Assembly: GCA_023078685.1 (NCBI GenBank)
Contig: JALGAS010000003.1
Coordinates: forward strand, 3,162,001 to 3,226,000
From: Neopestalotiopsis rosae
Lineage: Eukaryota > Ascomycota > Sordariomycetes > Amphisphaeriales > Sporocadaceae
DNA length: 64,000 bases
Reading direction: 5' to 3'
A program made the position numbers and the translations under genes. Every line of letters begins with the position of its first letter. Positions within the stretch are counted from its first letter, which is position 1. Positions 23,175 to 33,480 of this stretch are shown one piece after another. The notes under the pieces are model-generated. The model worked only from the letters and a program-made list of their open reading frames with translations. It was not told the DNA's origin and searched no databases.

Positions 23175-24235
23175 TCAACCAAAGTGCTTGGCAGCAACGG
23201 ACCAGAAATAGGCACCCTGGGCCTCGGCAATCTCGAGCTCCAGAGGAGAAGGCTGTCGGGAGCCGTCGGCGCCCGAAAAGGTACCCGCGCCCCAGGGACT
23301 GCCGCCGTGGACCTCGCTAATGTTCATGAGCTGGCCGGGGGCCTTGGCGTAGCCGAGGGGGATGTAGATGAAGCCGTGGTGGGCGAGGGTGCTCATGGCG
23401 GCAATGGCCGTCGACTCCTGTCCGCCGCCCAGGGTGCCCGTGGACACGAACAGGCCGGCGAGCTTGCCGTGGTAGAGGCCGTTGGCCCACTGGCCGCCGG
23501 ACTAGGTACCCGCGCCCCAGGGACTGCCGCCGTGGACCCCGCCCCCCGTGGACCTCAAGCTAATGTTCATGAGCTGGGGGGGGGGGGGGGCGTAGCCGAG
23601 GGGGGGGTAGATGAAGCCGTGGTGGGCGAGGGTGCTCATGGCGGCAATGGCCGTCGACTCCTGTCCGCCGCCCAGGGTGCCCGTGGACACGAACAGGCCG
23701 GCGAGCTTGCCGTGGTAGAGGCCGTTGGCCCACTGGCCGCCGGTGCGGTCCCAGAACGCCTTCCACTGGGCGGGGAAGTTGCCGTAGCGGGTGGGGATGC
23801 CCATGAGGACGGCGTCGTACTCCTCGAGCTTCTTGGGGCCGGCGGAGCCTTCAAGCAGGGGGACGTCCTCGGGCTGGCCGGGGGCGCCCATGGCTGTGAG
23901 AGCCTCCTTGGGGAGAGTCTCGGCAATCTGGTAAAGGTCGGCCTTTCCACCGGCCTTTTCAATACCCTTCTTCTCGGCCTCCGCCAGCTGGCGGATGTGG
24001 CCATACATGGAGTACTATGGATGATTAGAATGGCTGAAAACTCTATATGAACCGATGAAAGCGTGAAATGGGTCAAAGGAGTGACAAGACGATGTATACT
24101 TCACCCTCACGCCACGGTGAGGGGACATTTCATGCGCAGTGACTTCACCACTTTTGACGACTGACAATGTATCCATCAGACTTGATACCTCCGGTTCGAA
24201 AGACTTACATAGACAATTGCAACCTTGGGCGCCAT
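22983..24235 (-). CDS. WrbA/Alt a 7-type flavodoxin NAD(P)H:quinone oxidoreductase, model disturbed
   Basis: Exon 1 (24235-24209) encodes MAPKVAIVY; a 194-nt GTAAGT...CATAG intron follows, then exon 2 from 24014. The product matches the fungal FMN flavodoxin-like reductases that reduce quinones by two electrons and limit redox cycling: Y-S-M-Y-G-H FMN-phosphate loop, [35 protein letters not shown]. Inside, a segment of about 220 bp is present twice; the 5' copy has long C runs and ends in a stop, so the printed frame is broken. The domain's usual end is followed by TGA at 23175-23177, after which the frame stays open to 22983. Codons are strongly G/C-ending, suggesting high expression. Confidence 0.8.
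23280..23500. repeat. copy A of the duplicated flavodoxin segment
   Basis: This copy has clean coding sequence and runs on smoothly into the 3' part of the gene. It ends abruptly after CCGCCGG, followed by four extra bases before copy B. Confidence 0.85.
23505..23743. repeat. copy B of the duplicated flavodoxin segment, error-laden
   Basis: This copy equals copy A except for an inserted block near 23539-23560 and homopolymer G runs at about 23577-23590 and 23600-23607. It runs on smoothly into the 5' part of the gene. The pattern of two overlapping ends joined head to tail fits an uncollapsed assembly overlap. Confidence 0.85.
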
Positions 24236-25094
24236 TTTGAATATTTCTAATGATTGATTTAAAAGATGGTGAGGAAAAAGTGCGAGAGACCGGAGCTTTT
24301 GTTGTTTGTGATTAGAACCTTGGGATGCTGCTTTATTGATATTTTACTCCAACGTGGCTGAAGGCGCATAACCTTATATCTTGTTTCGCTCACCACTCTG
24401 TTCCCCCGACATACACACGGTAACACACCTGCACACCTGCATTTATCATCATGACCAACCAATCCAGCAAGTAATGTATGTCGCAATGGAAGGGTCCTCC
24501 CAATGTAGGTGGGGAATTATAAAATCACCAGCCCCCACAATTGCACGAATCATAAGAGCTTTGTAAAGTCGCTCAGCGGCTGAGGTAATGGCTAGTAATG
24601 GCTCACTAATGATTAGAGTTCGAGATCCAGTGCATAGGCTTTGTACCCTTGTCCATGTTCAGAAGTGTCTCCCCCTTGGCCCCGTTGGCGCGCCGTTTTT
24701 TGGCGGGGACTAGAGCTGGTTGGAAAGCAAGAGAGATAAGCTTTGCATTCGCTTAGATGTTGCTGACTGAGGAACGTGCATTCACGAGGGTGACGTAGTG
24801 GAACGTCTCCTGGGTAAATGGGGCGCTTTTGTTCAATGGTTCAATGTGGCTTGTGATTGAAATGCGGCCTGGGTGACATTTTGCGACAAAAGGTACGTCT
24901 TCTCTAGCCGACTTCGGATCATGTAAATACCTGGTCAGTCTGTCTCTCCGTGTCGCGTATTCATAGCGCTGATGCCAGGCAACTCGCGAACACATACACT
25001 AACGGCTCTTCTCCTATCAATGCATCGATCTACTCGGACATGGTTGAGGTCTCATTCCTTTCATTCTAATTCAAATCGCGCTAGTCTATGGTAT
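24236..25094. other. intergenic, promoter of the flavodoxin gene
   Basis: About 860 bp without a supportable gene, between the flavodoxin start and the 3' end of the Clr5 gene. No motif stands out. Confidence 0.5.
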
Positions 25095-27451
25095 CTACAA
25101 TTTCGAAGTACTTACAGCGTACATTGGATCATCTACAGTCATTTCACATCGTGCCTGAATGCCGTCTGCTTCTTCTTCGCGTCCCAGCTTGCGCAAAGCT
25201 TTCTCAAGCCAGCCATATACCAAAAGCAGAGTACTGTGCCGGATTTCCTCGTACACTCTTGACGAGTGAACCACCTCGACCGAGTCATCATCTACGGGAA
25301 CAATGATCAAAGAGGCTGCCATGTCGTAGAGATGTTGAATGTGACGATCGTGGTCCTTTAATGCGCGAAGTACGTGCATCAAGATGATGTCAGAGTAGAG
25401 ATATTCGTAGCGATTGGCTTGACACTCCTTGGATTGGCGAACCTGCAAGATCAAGGCCAAGGACTCGTCCAGGAACTTGTTCCTTACGAGCATGGCGGCC
25501 ATTTCAATTTCGAGATGTAAGGTACAGAGACCGCGCTCGCGTGCTCTGCGCGTCACCTTCTCGAGCCGGGGCTTGGCTTCGTACAAGCCCAACATGCCGG
25601 TGCCTTCCATGAGACTAATGGTCAAGCCGCGGGCGCCCGACAGCTCTCCGAGGCCCACATCGGACTTGCCCAGATAAGACTCGAGAGCATCGCAATAGAA
25701 TTCCATAAAGGGCCCGATGCAGAGAGCGAATTCGAATATGTCCATACGCGCCAGGCCGTCCGTGATGATGGACAAGGGATGCTGCTCGCCGAGAAATACT
25801 CCACAGAGCTCGGCAACATGTCGGAGGAGGAACTTTGTCATGGTCCGCCCCAGCTTGTCGTAAAAGGCACAGCGAATGGCTTGATGGCCCACGTACACCA
25901 TCATGAACGGATACTCGGGCCGGATGACCTTGTGCGTAGCTTCGAAACATTTCTGGAATATGCGAAAGGCTGCGGGTACTTTTTCGTTGACGAGAAGATC
26001 GAACCCGGGGTTGAAGTCGTTATACCATTTCTCGATTCTGCAAAATTGCTTCTGGAGTAGTGCTGGATTTCTGTTATGTTTTGCAATCAGAGTGCCCGTC
26101 TCGAATTTGCACGCTAAAAAGGAACGGCTTGTGATGAGCAGCTTCTCGAGCGGCTGAGTTGGCGACATGCTGCCGAGATACCCAACGGACGTCGAGGACC
26201 GGTCACGCGGAACATGTTCGAACCCATTGCCTTGGCGAGTCCTGACTACTGCCGAACTTGTTTGCCAGTTTGTGTCAGTCGCCGTGTTCGATGGTAAAGG
26301 TTGAACCGCTGTTGAGCCGGTAGTAACCAGTGCTGTATCCTCGGCGACATGGTCTTCATTATTCTCCGTAGGATTTTCCGCTTGTCCAGATGTTGAGGAA
26401 TTCCGGCCATTTACAATCGGTCTGGCAAGCATGGTGCCTATTCCAGGTAGGATGACGCGTGGATCTGACTGAAGCCCATGTTCTTGTCCTGCGTCGTAGC
26501 CAGTTTGATTTTCTACCCCTAGTTAGCGAAACTCACGAGAAAGGAATTTGGTACTCACGAGAATGTGCTGTCGGCTCTGGAATGACTTCTGGGTACGCAA
26601 TGCTAGGCGCTGAAATGAGAGGTGCTGACTGTCGTCCCTCATCGGCTGACCCATGATAGTTTGCTGGATTGGCTGGATACGGTTCCAGAAAGGGTGTTGA
26701 AGATTTGATATCGATCGATACGACGTCTGTATTGTAAAGTTCTGTTGACCCGTGATCAACCTCTAGCGACTTGGGAGGTGGTGTTTTGATCCTGATTCTC
26801 GAGTTCAAGAGATGCGATCGGTCTGTGTCAAAATTAGCGACTTCCTTCATTGAAGGAAACTCAAGAGAGGCCTACTCGTCTTGAACTTATTATTCGGATT
26901 CAAACTGTACTTGCGCGTTCCTCTTTGGACTCGTTTGGTTGTCAGTAACCTATTGCCCATGTACACCACGCTAGCTTTTCCCTTTCGTTTCCTCTCTTCA
27001 ATCTGGTAAGCTATGGACTCCCAGTCTTTTTGCTCGAGGTTCTTGCGAAAATGGAAATGATCACGAAAAACGGTTTCGTAGTCTTTGAGGCTTTATTCTG
27101 ACTTTAGTCTAGAGCGGCGTGAGGTGTCCGTGTCAGCAATACACACCGGAATGACGGGAAGCCATGCTCCGTCTCCATCTTTTGCTTGATCGCCTTTAGA
27201 CTGCATCCTTCATCAACGTAAAGATATTGCAGGGTATCGCGATGTTTATTCCAAGCCGTGAGATCCTTTTCCTCGGCAGCGTTCCAGACTGCTGGCCTCA
27301 AGGAGTGGGTTGGCTCCATCATTGGTGATGTTATGATGTGAGTGAGGGCTCCGCGATAGGTCGGATTTTGAGAGACAATGGAAAGAAATGAGACATGGAG
27401 CCTCGAGTCCTTCAAGTTTATCCAGAGTTGGGGTGTCTGGCTGTTTGCCAT
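25095..27451 (-). CDS. Clr5-domain protein
   Basis: Four exons on the minus strand: 27451-27147, 27090-26876, 26822-26559 and 26512-25095; introns of 56, 53 and 46 nt, all with GT-AG ends and matching phases, give 733 residues. The N-terminal region has the Clr5 motif seen in many Pezizomycotina regulators: W-N-K-H-R-D at about residue 67, L-Y-V-D-E-G-C-S-L-K, M-E-T-E-H-G-F, and across the first intron L-K-D-Y-E-T-V-F-R-D...F-R-K-N-L...W. A polar linker and a helical C-terminal half (TPR-like character) follow. Clr5 in fission yeast acts in heterochromatic silencing; in filamentous fungi the domain is common in uncharacterised proteins. The start could also be the Met at residue 44 or 45. Confidence 0.8.
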
Positions 27452-28592
27452 GCAGGCATGGGGTAGAGATTACTTGCGCCGCCCGCGCGCAAGAAGCAGC
27501 CTATTCTATTTCTAGACGAAGCGTTGGAGACAATCATGGTCATGACGGGGGTTTGATTGGGCTGTATGGGCCTGATGGGGCAGGGCTGCATCTACTCAAG
27601 CGACAATCACCAACAGTAAACCTGCATAATCGGGTCGCGTCTTCAGCCGACACTCAACCAACTGGTCAAATCAGTCGTAATCCAGCAATCTGAACAGTGC
27701 AAAATCTGGCCAATCGGTCTGACAGCAAGCCGAGATCTACATCAGCTTCTGTGAGTTTCTGGGCTCTTTTTCGGTCACTGGAAGTCGCCACGGAACACCA
27801 GGCTGTCGCTGCTGTCACAGACTGTTTCTCGCGGCAGCCGTCCCGTAAGCAAAACGGCAAAGTCACTTGGGTGGCCGAGGAAAGGATTCGTTGTGGGTGG
27901 GGGAAATCAAGCCATAGCGCCCTACTAAAGGCTACGGGACCGGGCCGCTTCAAAGATCCAAGTCTGCCGATGCTAGTGCTCATCGTCGCCCCTCCGTGTC
28001 TTCTTCAATGCTCAGTGAAAACCCAAAATCTGGCCAATCATGGGGGCATGATACGTTTAGGTCTATCTTGAAGAACGCATCTTGTAGAATACACCATCAG
28101 AAGCTCAAAATCTGGCCAATCAGTCAAGTCTTGGTCTGCCCTATAGGGTGCATGGACCATCAAGCTCAAAATCCAGCCAATCAGACGTGGCCCGCTCTGC
28201 CCTATGGGATAGGTATGTATCGTGAGAATGCCCCTGATAGACCAAACTCCAGCGAATGGGATGAAGAGCCATTTTCCTGAATCTTCAGAAGGAACAGACC
28301 GAGTCATTAGATATCAATGCTCCATCTGCTCTTCATCAACTCCTTGTTCTTTTGATCTGCAAGTTGGTGCAACTGAAGTGATTCGCATGTCAAGGTCAAA
28401 CTCCGGCCAATAAAGGATCCTGGTCTTTCTATTCTACAAACAACAACGTTTCGACCGTGATAAATGGGTATAGAATTGATTCATCTATATATTGACGACC
28501 TCCGAACGGAAAGTGGCTTGGCCTCGTCACCACATTCGAAATCAGATCCTCCTTCTGCTCCAGAGTCGCCAATCAATCCTGTGCCAGGCAAA
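27452..28592. other. intergenic region with CCAAT-containing repeats
   Basis: No gene is supported. The stretch is dominated by a degenerate repeat listed separately and probably holds the promoter of the small plus-strand gene at 28593. Confidence 0.55.
27700..28412. repeat. dispersed TCAAAATCTGGCCAATCA repeat
   Basis: The core AAAATCTGGCCAATC or a close variant occurs at 27701-27714, 28025-28039, 28107-28121, 28168-28182 and 28397-28411. Around the copies at 28104 and 28163 the similarity extends to a unit of about 60 bp that also contains TCTGCCCTATRGG. Each copy holds a CCAAT pentamer, the target of the fungal CCAAT-binding complex. Confidence 0.75.
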
Positions 28593-29202
28593 ATGGTCAA
28601 GACACTCTTCTGTTGCGTCTATGTCAACTTTCAAAAGTGAGCAAGTCTTACAAAGTTGAAAGACTGTAGCTTGAGCTAACTATAATAGACCGGCGGAGCG
28701 GGATGACCGGTTCGACGAGTCGCAGATGAACAGGCCCACCGTGGTGAGGAGGGACAGTTCACGAAGCAAGGGCAGTAGGGGAGAGACTTGTCACATGCCC
28801 CAATCCCACAAGGCCCGATCACATACATCTCGTTCGCACACGTCTGGGTCGCACGCCGGATCACATGCTGGATCGCACGTGTCTCGATCGAGTGATTCAG
28901 AAGGGGAGCAGGATTTCAGATCAGTCAGCAGTCAACGTACAAAGTAGGTGGAGTGATGCCTCTTGACGTTCTTATACTAACCAACTCGTGATAGTGACAA
29001 TCCAAACTTGAGCGAGTGGCTTGGCGAAAAGTGCGAGCTAGAAGGCGAGATCCTCGCAGCAGAGTTACAGAGTCCGCTGGGAAGTTTCGAAGAAAGCGGT
29101 ACACACATGCCAGGGACATCCAGTCAGGAGCAATCGTGTTGCAATCACTCGCCTTTGAGAAGATCTCCAGCACATCGCGGCAAACAGAAAGCATATCCCT
29201 AA
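28593..29202 (+). CDS. small protein with Ser-His tetrapeptide repeats
   Basis: Three exons, 28593-28636, 28689-28943 and 28995-29202, with introns of 52 and 51 nt (GTGAGC...AATAG and GTAGGT...GATAG, both with CTAAC-type branch sites), give 168 residues in one frame. The N-terminus is short and hydrophobic with two Cys (M-V-K-T-L-F-C-C-V-Y-V). The middle is basic and Ser-rich and contains about six S-H-x-x repeats (S-H-T-S, S-H-A-G). The end is acidic, then Cys/His/Arg-rich. I know no family. It could be a lineage-specific secreted or membrane-associated protein; the N-terminus is too short for a clear signal peptide. The strength of the model lies in two clean introns restoring frame. Confidence 0.6.
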
Positions 29203-29467
29203 GTCATGTTGATTGGGGATAGTTTCATTCAAGTTATAGATGATTGAGCGACGGGCGACGAAGAGGGCGTTCTGGCTGATCTTGGGTTATTGATATTCTT
29301 TGGTTGTATACCCCTGCGGTGGATTTCAACCACGATGCAGAAGCATGTATTTTATTATTGAGCGAGCGTTTAGGGACTTGAGCTTATTTTGCTTCTTGAG
29401 AGGAAAGTTTTATTTCGGACCCGTAATTTATTTACAATGCCATTATAACCGATGTTGATGGCTCCAT

Positions 29468-30921
29468 TTACACGCTCTTTGACTCGTTCGTCCTTCTTAA
29501 ATAATCATCGTACCTCAAATATGCTCCGAGGAGCACTTCTGCAGATGCCGCGCAGCTGTGACGAGTATTAAGTTAGTGATGATTCGGAGAATATTACAGG
29601 GATATTGACAAGAGATGGCTCAACTTACTCCTCTGGTCTCGTGTACTCGGCCGGGTTGTGGCTTACACCATCACGGCATCGCGCGAATACCATGGCTGTC
29701 GGCACCTTTCGGCTTGTGTATACACTGTCATGCCCGGCACCGCTAACGAGCTCCATTTTACAGCCGATCGCGTTGGCAGAATCACGAACACATTGAATCA
29801 TGGTCGGATCAAAATGGATGGCGGGCGACGTCCAGAAATGATCAATCTCGACGGACAGACCATGTTCTTGGCAAATCTTGTCAAAGGACTGCCTGCAGAG
29901 TTTTTCGACCATCTCAACATCGGCATCATCCGGCGCTCGAATATCGAGACCCATGCGGACCTTGCCGGCAATGGTATTGATGCTCTGAGGGCCTGGATTG
30001 ATGACAGCGATAGTAGCGCGAGCCCCTCGTGCAGCAAGCTCGCCTTCCGTGACATGACGATTGGTCTCAACAATCATCTTTGCCGCACCTAGAAGAGCAT
30101 CACTGCGACGGTCCATGGGGGTTGTGCCAGTGTGCGCTTCACGACCAACAACATCGACGTGATACCAGCGGATGGACTGGACGCCTTGGACGACAGCAGT
30201 GGACGATTCGGCTGCGTCTAGGATGGGTCCCTGCTCAATGTGCAGCTCAAAGTGCGCAGAGAGTGGGTTGGCATCGTAAGAGCAAGGAACAGTTCCCAGG
30301 AAACCAATACGCTCTAGTTCTTGCTTGAGAGTGGTGGTGCCGGCGAGGTCGGGGCGATCGTGACCATATTGAGTGGTAAAGGCACCTCCCCATACACCTG
30401 ACGCCAGCATTGCCGGCGGGAATCGAGCGCCCTCCTCGTTGGTCCAGTCGATGATAGCCAGCGGTGCATATGTGGTGATATTGTTGTCGTGAATCGTTCG
30501 CAGTACTTCAAGTCCAGACAGGACACCGAGAATGCCGTCATATTTGCCACCCGTCGGCTGCGTGTCCAGGTGAGACCCGATACCGATGGGTGGGAGTGTA
30601 TTATTAGAACCTGGACGAATGGCAAAGATATTGCCCATCTCATCCACCCGAACCTCGCAGCCGCATTTCTTGGTTTCCTCAATAAACCATAGTCTGACAG
30701 CCTTGTCATCGTCGTTGAGTGTGAGACGATCTATACAAGCATTAGTAATGTGTTACTGCTTGTATGTCATGAACTTGTTGCCTACTCATGCCGCCGTCTG
30801 GAGTGCTTCCCCAAGTGCACGACTCATGCAACGTCGTCATCATTCTTGTGCCATTAGTCTTGAGATGTGAGTATTGTGCCGGCAGCTGAGAGCTGGGCTT
30901 TACCGGTGCTTCAATCGCCAT
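29468..30921 (-). CDS. M20-family N-carbamoyl-L-amino-acid hydrolase / beta-ureidopropionase-like
   Basis: Exons 30921-30786, 30730-29629 and 29555-29468 on the minus strand, introns 55 and 73 nt, give 441 residues, a normal length for the family. These dinuclear metal enzymes cleave N-carbamoyl amino acids or allantoate, releasing ammonia and CO2, in hydantoin, pyrimidine or purine breakdown. Metal ligands are visible: His99 in S-H-L-D-T, Asp110 in K-Y-D-G, the E-E of N-E-E-G-A-R-F, His of H-I-E-Q-G-P and the last His in S-H-N-P-A-E-Y-T. The dimer-domain motif R-E-A-H-T-G-T-T-P-M-D-R-R is present. The end was recovered through a third exon starting C-A-A-S-A-E. Exact substrate is not decidable. 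It shares strand and neighbourhood with a class II aldolase, suggesting a joint catabolic role. Confidence 0.9.
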
Positions 30922-31229
30922 GATCCTGGGAGTCTACTTCGAAAAGTGAGTGGTCACGAAGGGTTCGCTGAATAGCTCACGATGCCAGAGAAATAAGTAG
31001 GTAAATCAGAGGAAAGTGATTCCTTTGACGACGCGGACAAGGAAATCACAGAGGGGCACTCCGTATCGGCTAATTGTTAATAGACATGCACGCTCAATTG
31101 GAGCTGGCCAAGCGCGACTTGAGTATATCGGGCGACTATCGCACTTCTCCGCCGGGCCAGTCCCGCCCCGCCGATAAGCCAGTGGACCGCCGGCCGACTT
31201 TCAGTGAACCGGTCGCTCTTGTCCATCTG

Positions 31230-31590
31230 ATCATGAAAATAGTTAAGATGCCTATCGGAGCATGTTCCTTCTACGGCTTAACAAGTCTAATATCATTGAG
31301 CCATCAATATAGGATACTACCATGTTCGCGGTGTCGCAAGCGAAGGTTCAGATGCAATCGGCGCCCTCCGGCGTGCTTCAGTGCTAGGCCGCCGATGCGG
31401 GGTCTCGACGATAGGCACCGGGATGTTTTCAAACTCTGAGAGTCAATCTCCTCCTCTGTTCCCGTACGAAATCGAACTTGATCATGACGAATGGCAACCA
31501 CTTGGAAGATTCTATAGATATTCTTGGGGAAACGTGATTTTTTGGTCCATCTACCTCATATCTAGAGTCTCAATATCGGGATGATCACAT
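31230..31590 (+). pseudogene. relic of a Zn2Cys6 transcription factor
   Basis: On the plus strand at about 31317-31373 there is C-S-R-C-R-K-R-R-F-R-C-N-R-R-P-P-A-C, the first four cysteines of a fungal Zn(II)2Cys6 cluster with correct C-x2-C-x6-C-x6-C spacing. The next expected C-x2-C reads C-F-S-A, and after about 31380 the frame loses sense while another frame gives A-A-D-A-G-S-R-R. No long open frame follows up to the aldolase gene. I read it as a decayed pathway regulator, a kind of gene often found inside catabolic clusters. Confidence 0.5.
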
Positions 31591-31613
31591 TTGCGGAGGC
31601 TACTAATCCTCGC

Positions 31614-32619
31614 TTACACAGGGCGCAAGCCTCTACCAAGATATGTCTTCTCGCCAAACTCACGCTCCGCCACTTGGAAAAGAGGTAGTCCTTGAAAATA
31701 ACCCTGATCACCACCACCGATGGCTTCCCACGTGTTCTGAGCCTCGTCATGTCCGATAGTCACAAGCGGCTTGCCCGTTCCGGCCGACGATGCATCAGCT
31801 GCTAGCTGAACCTGGCAGCACCTTTCAAGGAGAGCAAACCAAGACACGGTCGCCTCAATGGTCGGACCGGCTGTCAACAGTCCGTGATTGCCCAATAGCG
31901 CCGCCTTTTTGTTACCGAGACAGGCCGCGATATCCTTTCCTTCTTGAGATGCAAGGACAACACCTGCAAAGTTACTGTCCAGGGGGTCAGACTGAATTCA
32001 AATTGTCTCTTATTGATGTGTCGAGCGGCAAACTTACGGGTACAGAGCATGATCATCGTAAAAGGTGCAGAAGTCCTGCGTCAGCATATCTAGTGTCCTG
32101 CCTGTTGCACACATGGCGCGCCCATAGACGCTGTGGCTGTGGGCGGCACATAGCACATCGGGTCGAGCTTTGTGTATCTCGGCGTGGATAGCATAGGCCG
32201 CTTGTACCGAGTTAGCGATCAGAAGAGTATGTAATGGCTGATGAAGTCTCACCATAATTTAACCGATCGTTGCCACCACTCTCAACCACCTTGCCTTCAT
32301 GGTTCACCCGGATCAAATCGTCGTCGGTGATGAGCGAAAAGTGCATGCCAAAAGGGTTGACCCAGAAACTGGTAGGCTCGACGGGATCCCTCACGGTAAT
32401 GTGTCCGGCAACACCCTCGGAGAATCCCAAACGGGCAAATATTCTAAAGGCGAGTGCCAGTCTGTGCTTCAAAAACTTGCGCTCCTCCATTTTATCCTCA
32501 AACGTCGGCGGCACCGTCTCAGTGTCCCGGACAAAGGCCAGAGAGGGATCGCCAGAGCCATGCTTGGCCTTCGAAGTGGAAGAGGCGTCCTCGATAGGTT
32601 CTACAAGCGAAGGTGCCAT
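31614..32619 (-). CDS. class II aldolase/adducin-domain protein
   Basis: Exons 32619-32253, 32200-32038 and 31974-31614 on the minus strand, introns 52 and 63 nt, give 296 residues, usual for this fungal family. The class II aldolase fold binds a divalent metal through three His: here A-A-H-S-H-S (two) and G-N-H-G-L-L (third) are in place, with G-V-A-G-H-I-T-V-R for phosphate or substrate binding. Family members include fuculose-phosphate aldolase, ribulose-phosphate epimerase and adducin; the fungal ones are mostly uncharacterised. Intron 2 has two AG acceptors ten bases apart; only the first (exon starting T-A-A-C, giving P-N-F-A-G-V-V-L) keeps frame. It lies 0.7 kb upstream of the M20 hydrolase on the same strand. 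Confidence 0.9.
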
Positions 32620-33480
32620 GATGAGGATGATGTGTATTGGGTTTGAGGATGAACGGAGAAGATGAAGAGGTGCACGGCAGAAGGCTATGTCTATCTTGCC
32701 CGCGGCTTATCAGGAAATCTGACTAGACTCGGCCGCTATCCGATAGCTTGCGTTCGCCTCCGTCGAGATCGCGGCACAGGTGGAGAAGACCCTGCAGGAG
32801 ATATACTGCTTATACTAGGATCTTCCACAGCTCTGATTGGAGGCTGTCGCTAATATCTACAATAGTGTCCGGTGCTAATATGCCCCCAAGCCTGAAGATG
32901 GTCCGATTTTACTCGTAAAGTTGGTGTCTTGTCAAATTGCCTACATCAACGACCGTATAGCATTGTCATTTTGTATTCAGAGGAGCCTCATGTCCTTCAC
33001 AATAGGCATCCAGCCAATAGCATTTCATCACACGGTTTGACTTTCGCAACACAAATCAAGCAATATTTTATTGCTCTTGATTTCAGCCAGTAGCAAGTCT
33101 CAAAGGCTTACAGCCACAGGATGGCTTTGACAGCAGGGGCGCCTATAGTGGAAGCACCACGAGCTCGAATGCTTTTGGAGGTGATTTGAAGGCTCTCAAA
33201 GTCCCAGAACATCAAGATTCGCCCTCTGAGAGTGTGCCGCCAAGGCTTGCTTTTCGCCAGCAGTCTGCGTCGCTGATTGGACGTCAGTTGTAGTACCCCG
33301 GTCATGCGATCGCAACCAGAAAAACCGCCCAAGGCTGTGCTGAAAGGCTGTGCTGAATGCTGGGCGGGGTAAAGCTGGGTGATCAGGCTGTCGAGATCAT
33401 GGATACGAGGGCCTTCAATCTCTTTTATTCCATGCTATACCTAAATTCTTCACAGAAGATTGGCATCGCGACAAGTAAAT
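32620..33480. other. intergenic, divergent promoter region
   Basis: About 860 bp between the aldolase (minus) and the NACHT gene (plus). No gene is supported. Two adjacent copies of a 13-bp unit (AAGGCTGTGCTGA) lie at about 33331-33357. Confidence 0.6.

Noticed and set aside
23169..24050. 293-codon plus-strand frame
   Set aside because: It mirrors the very G/C-rich codons of the flavodoxin gene; no start context or motif, and it spans the duplicated segment.
25779..26157. Plus-strand frames over the Clr5 gene
   Set aside because: They are antisense shadows of the long exon 4.
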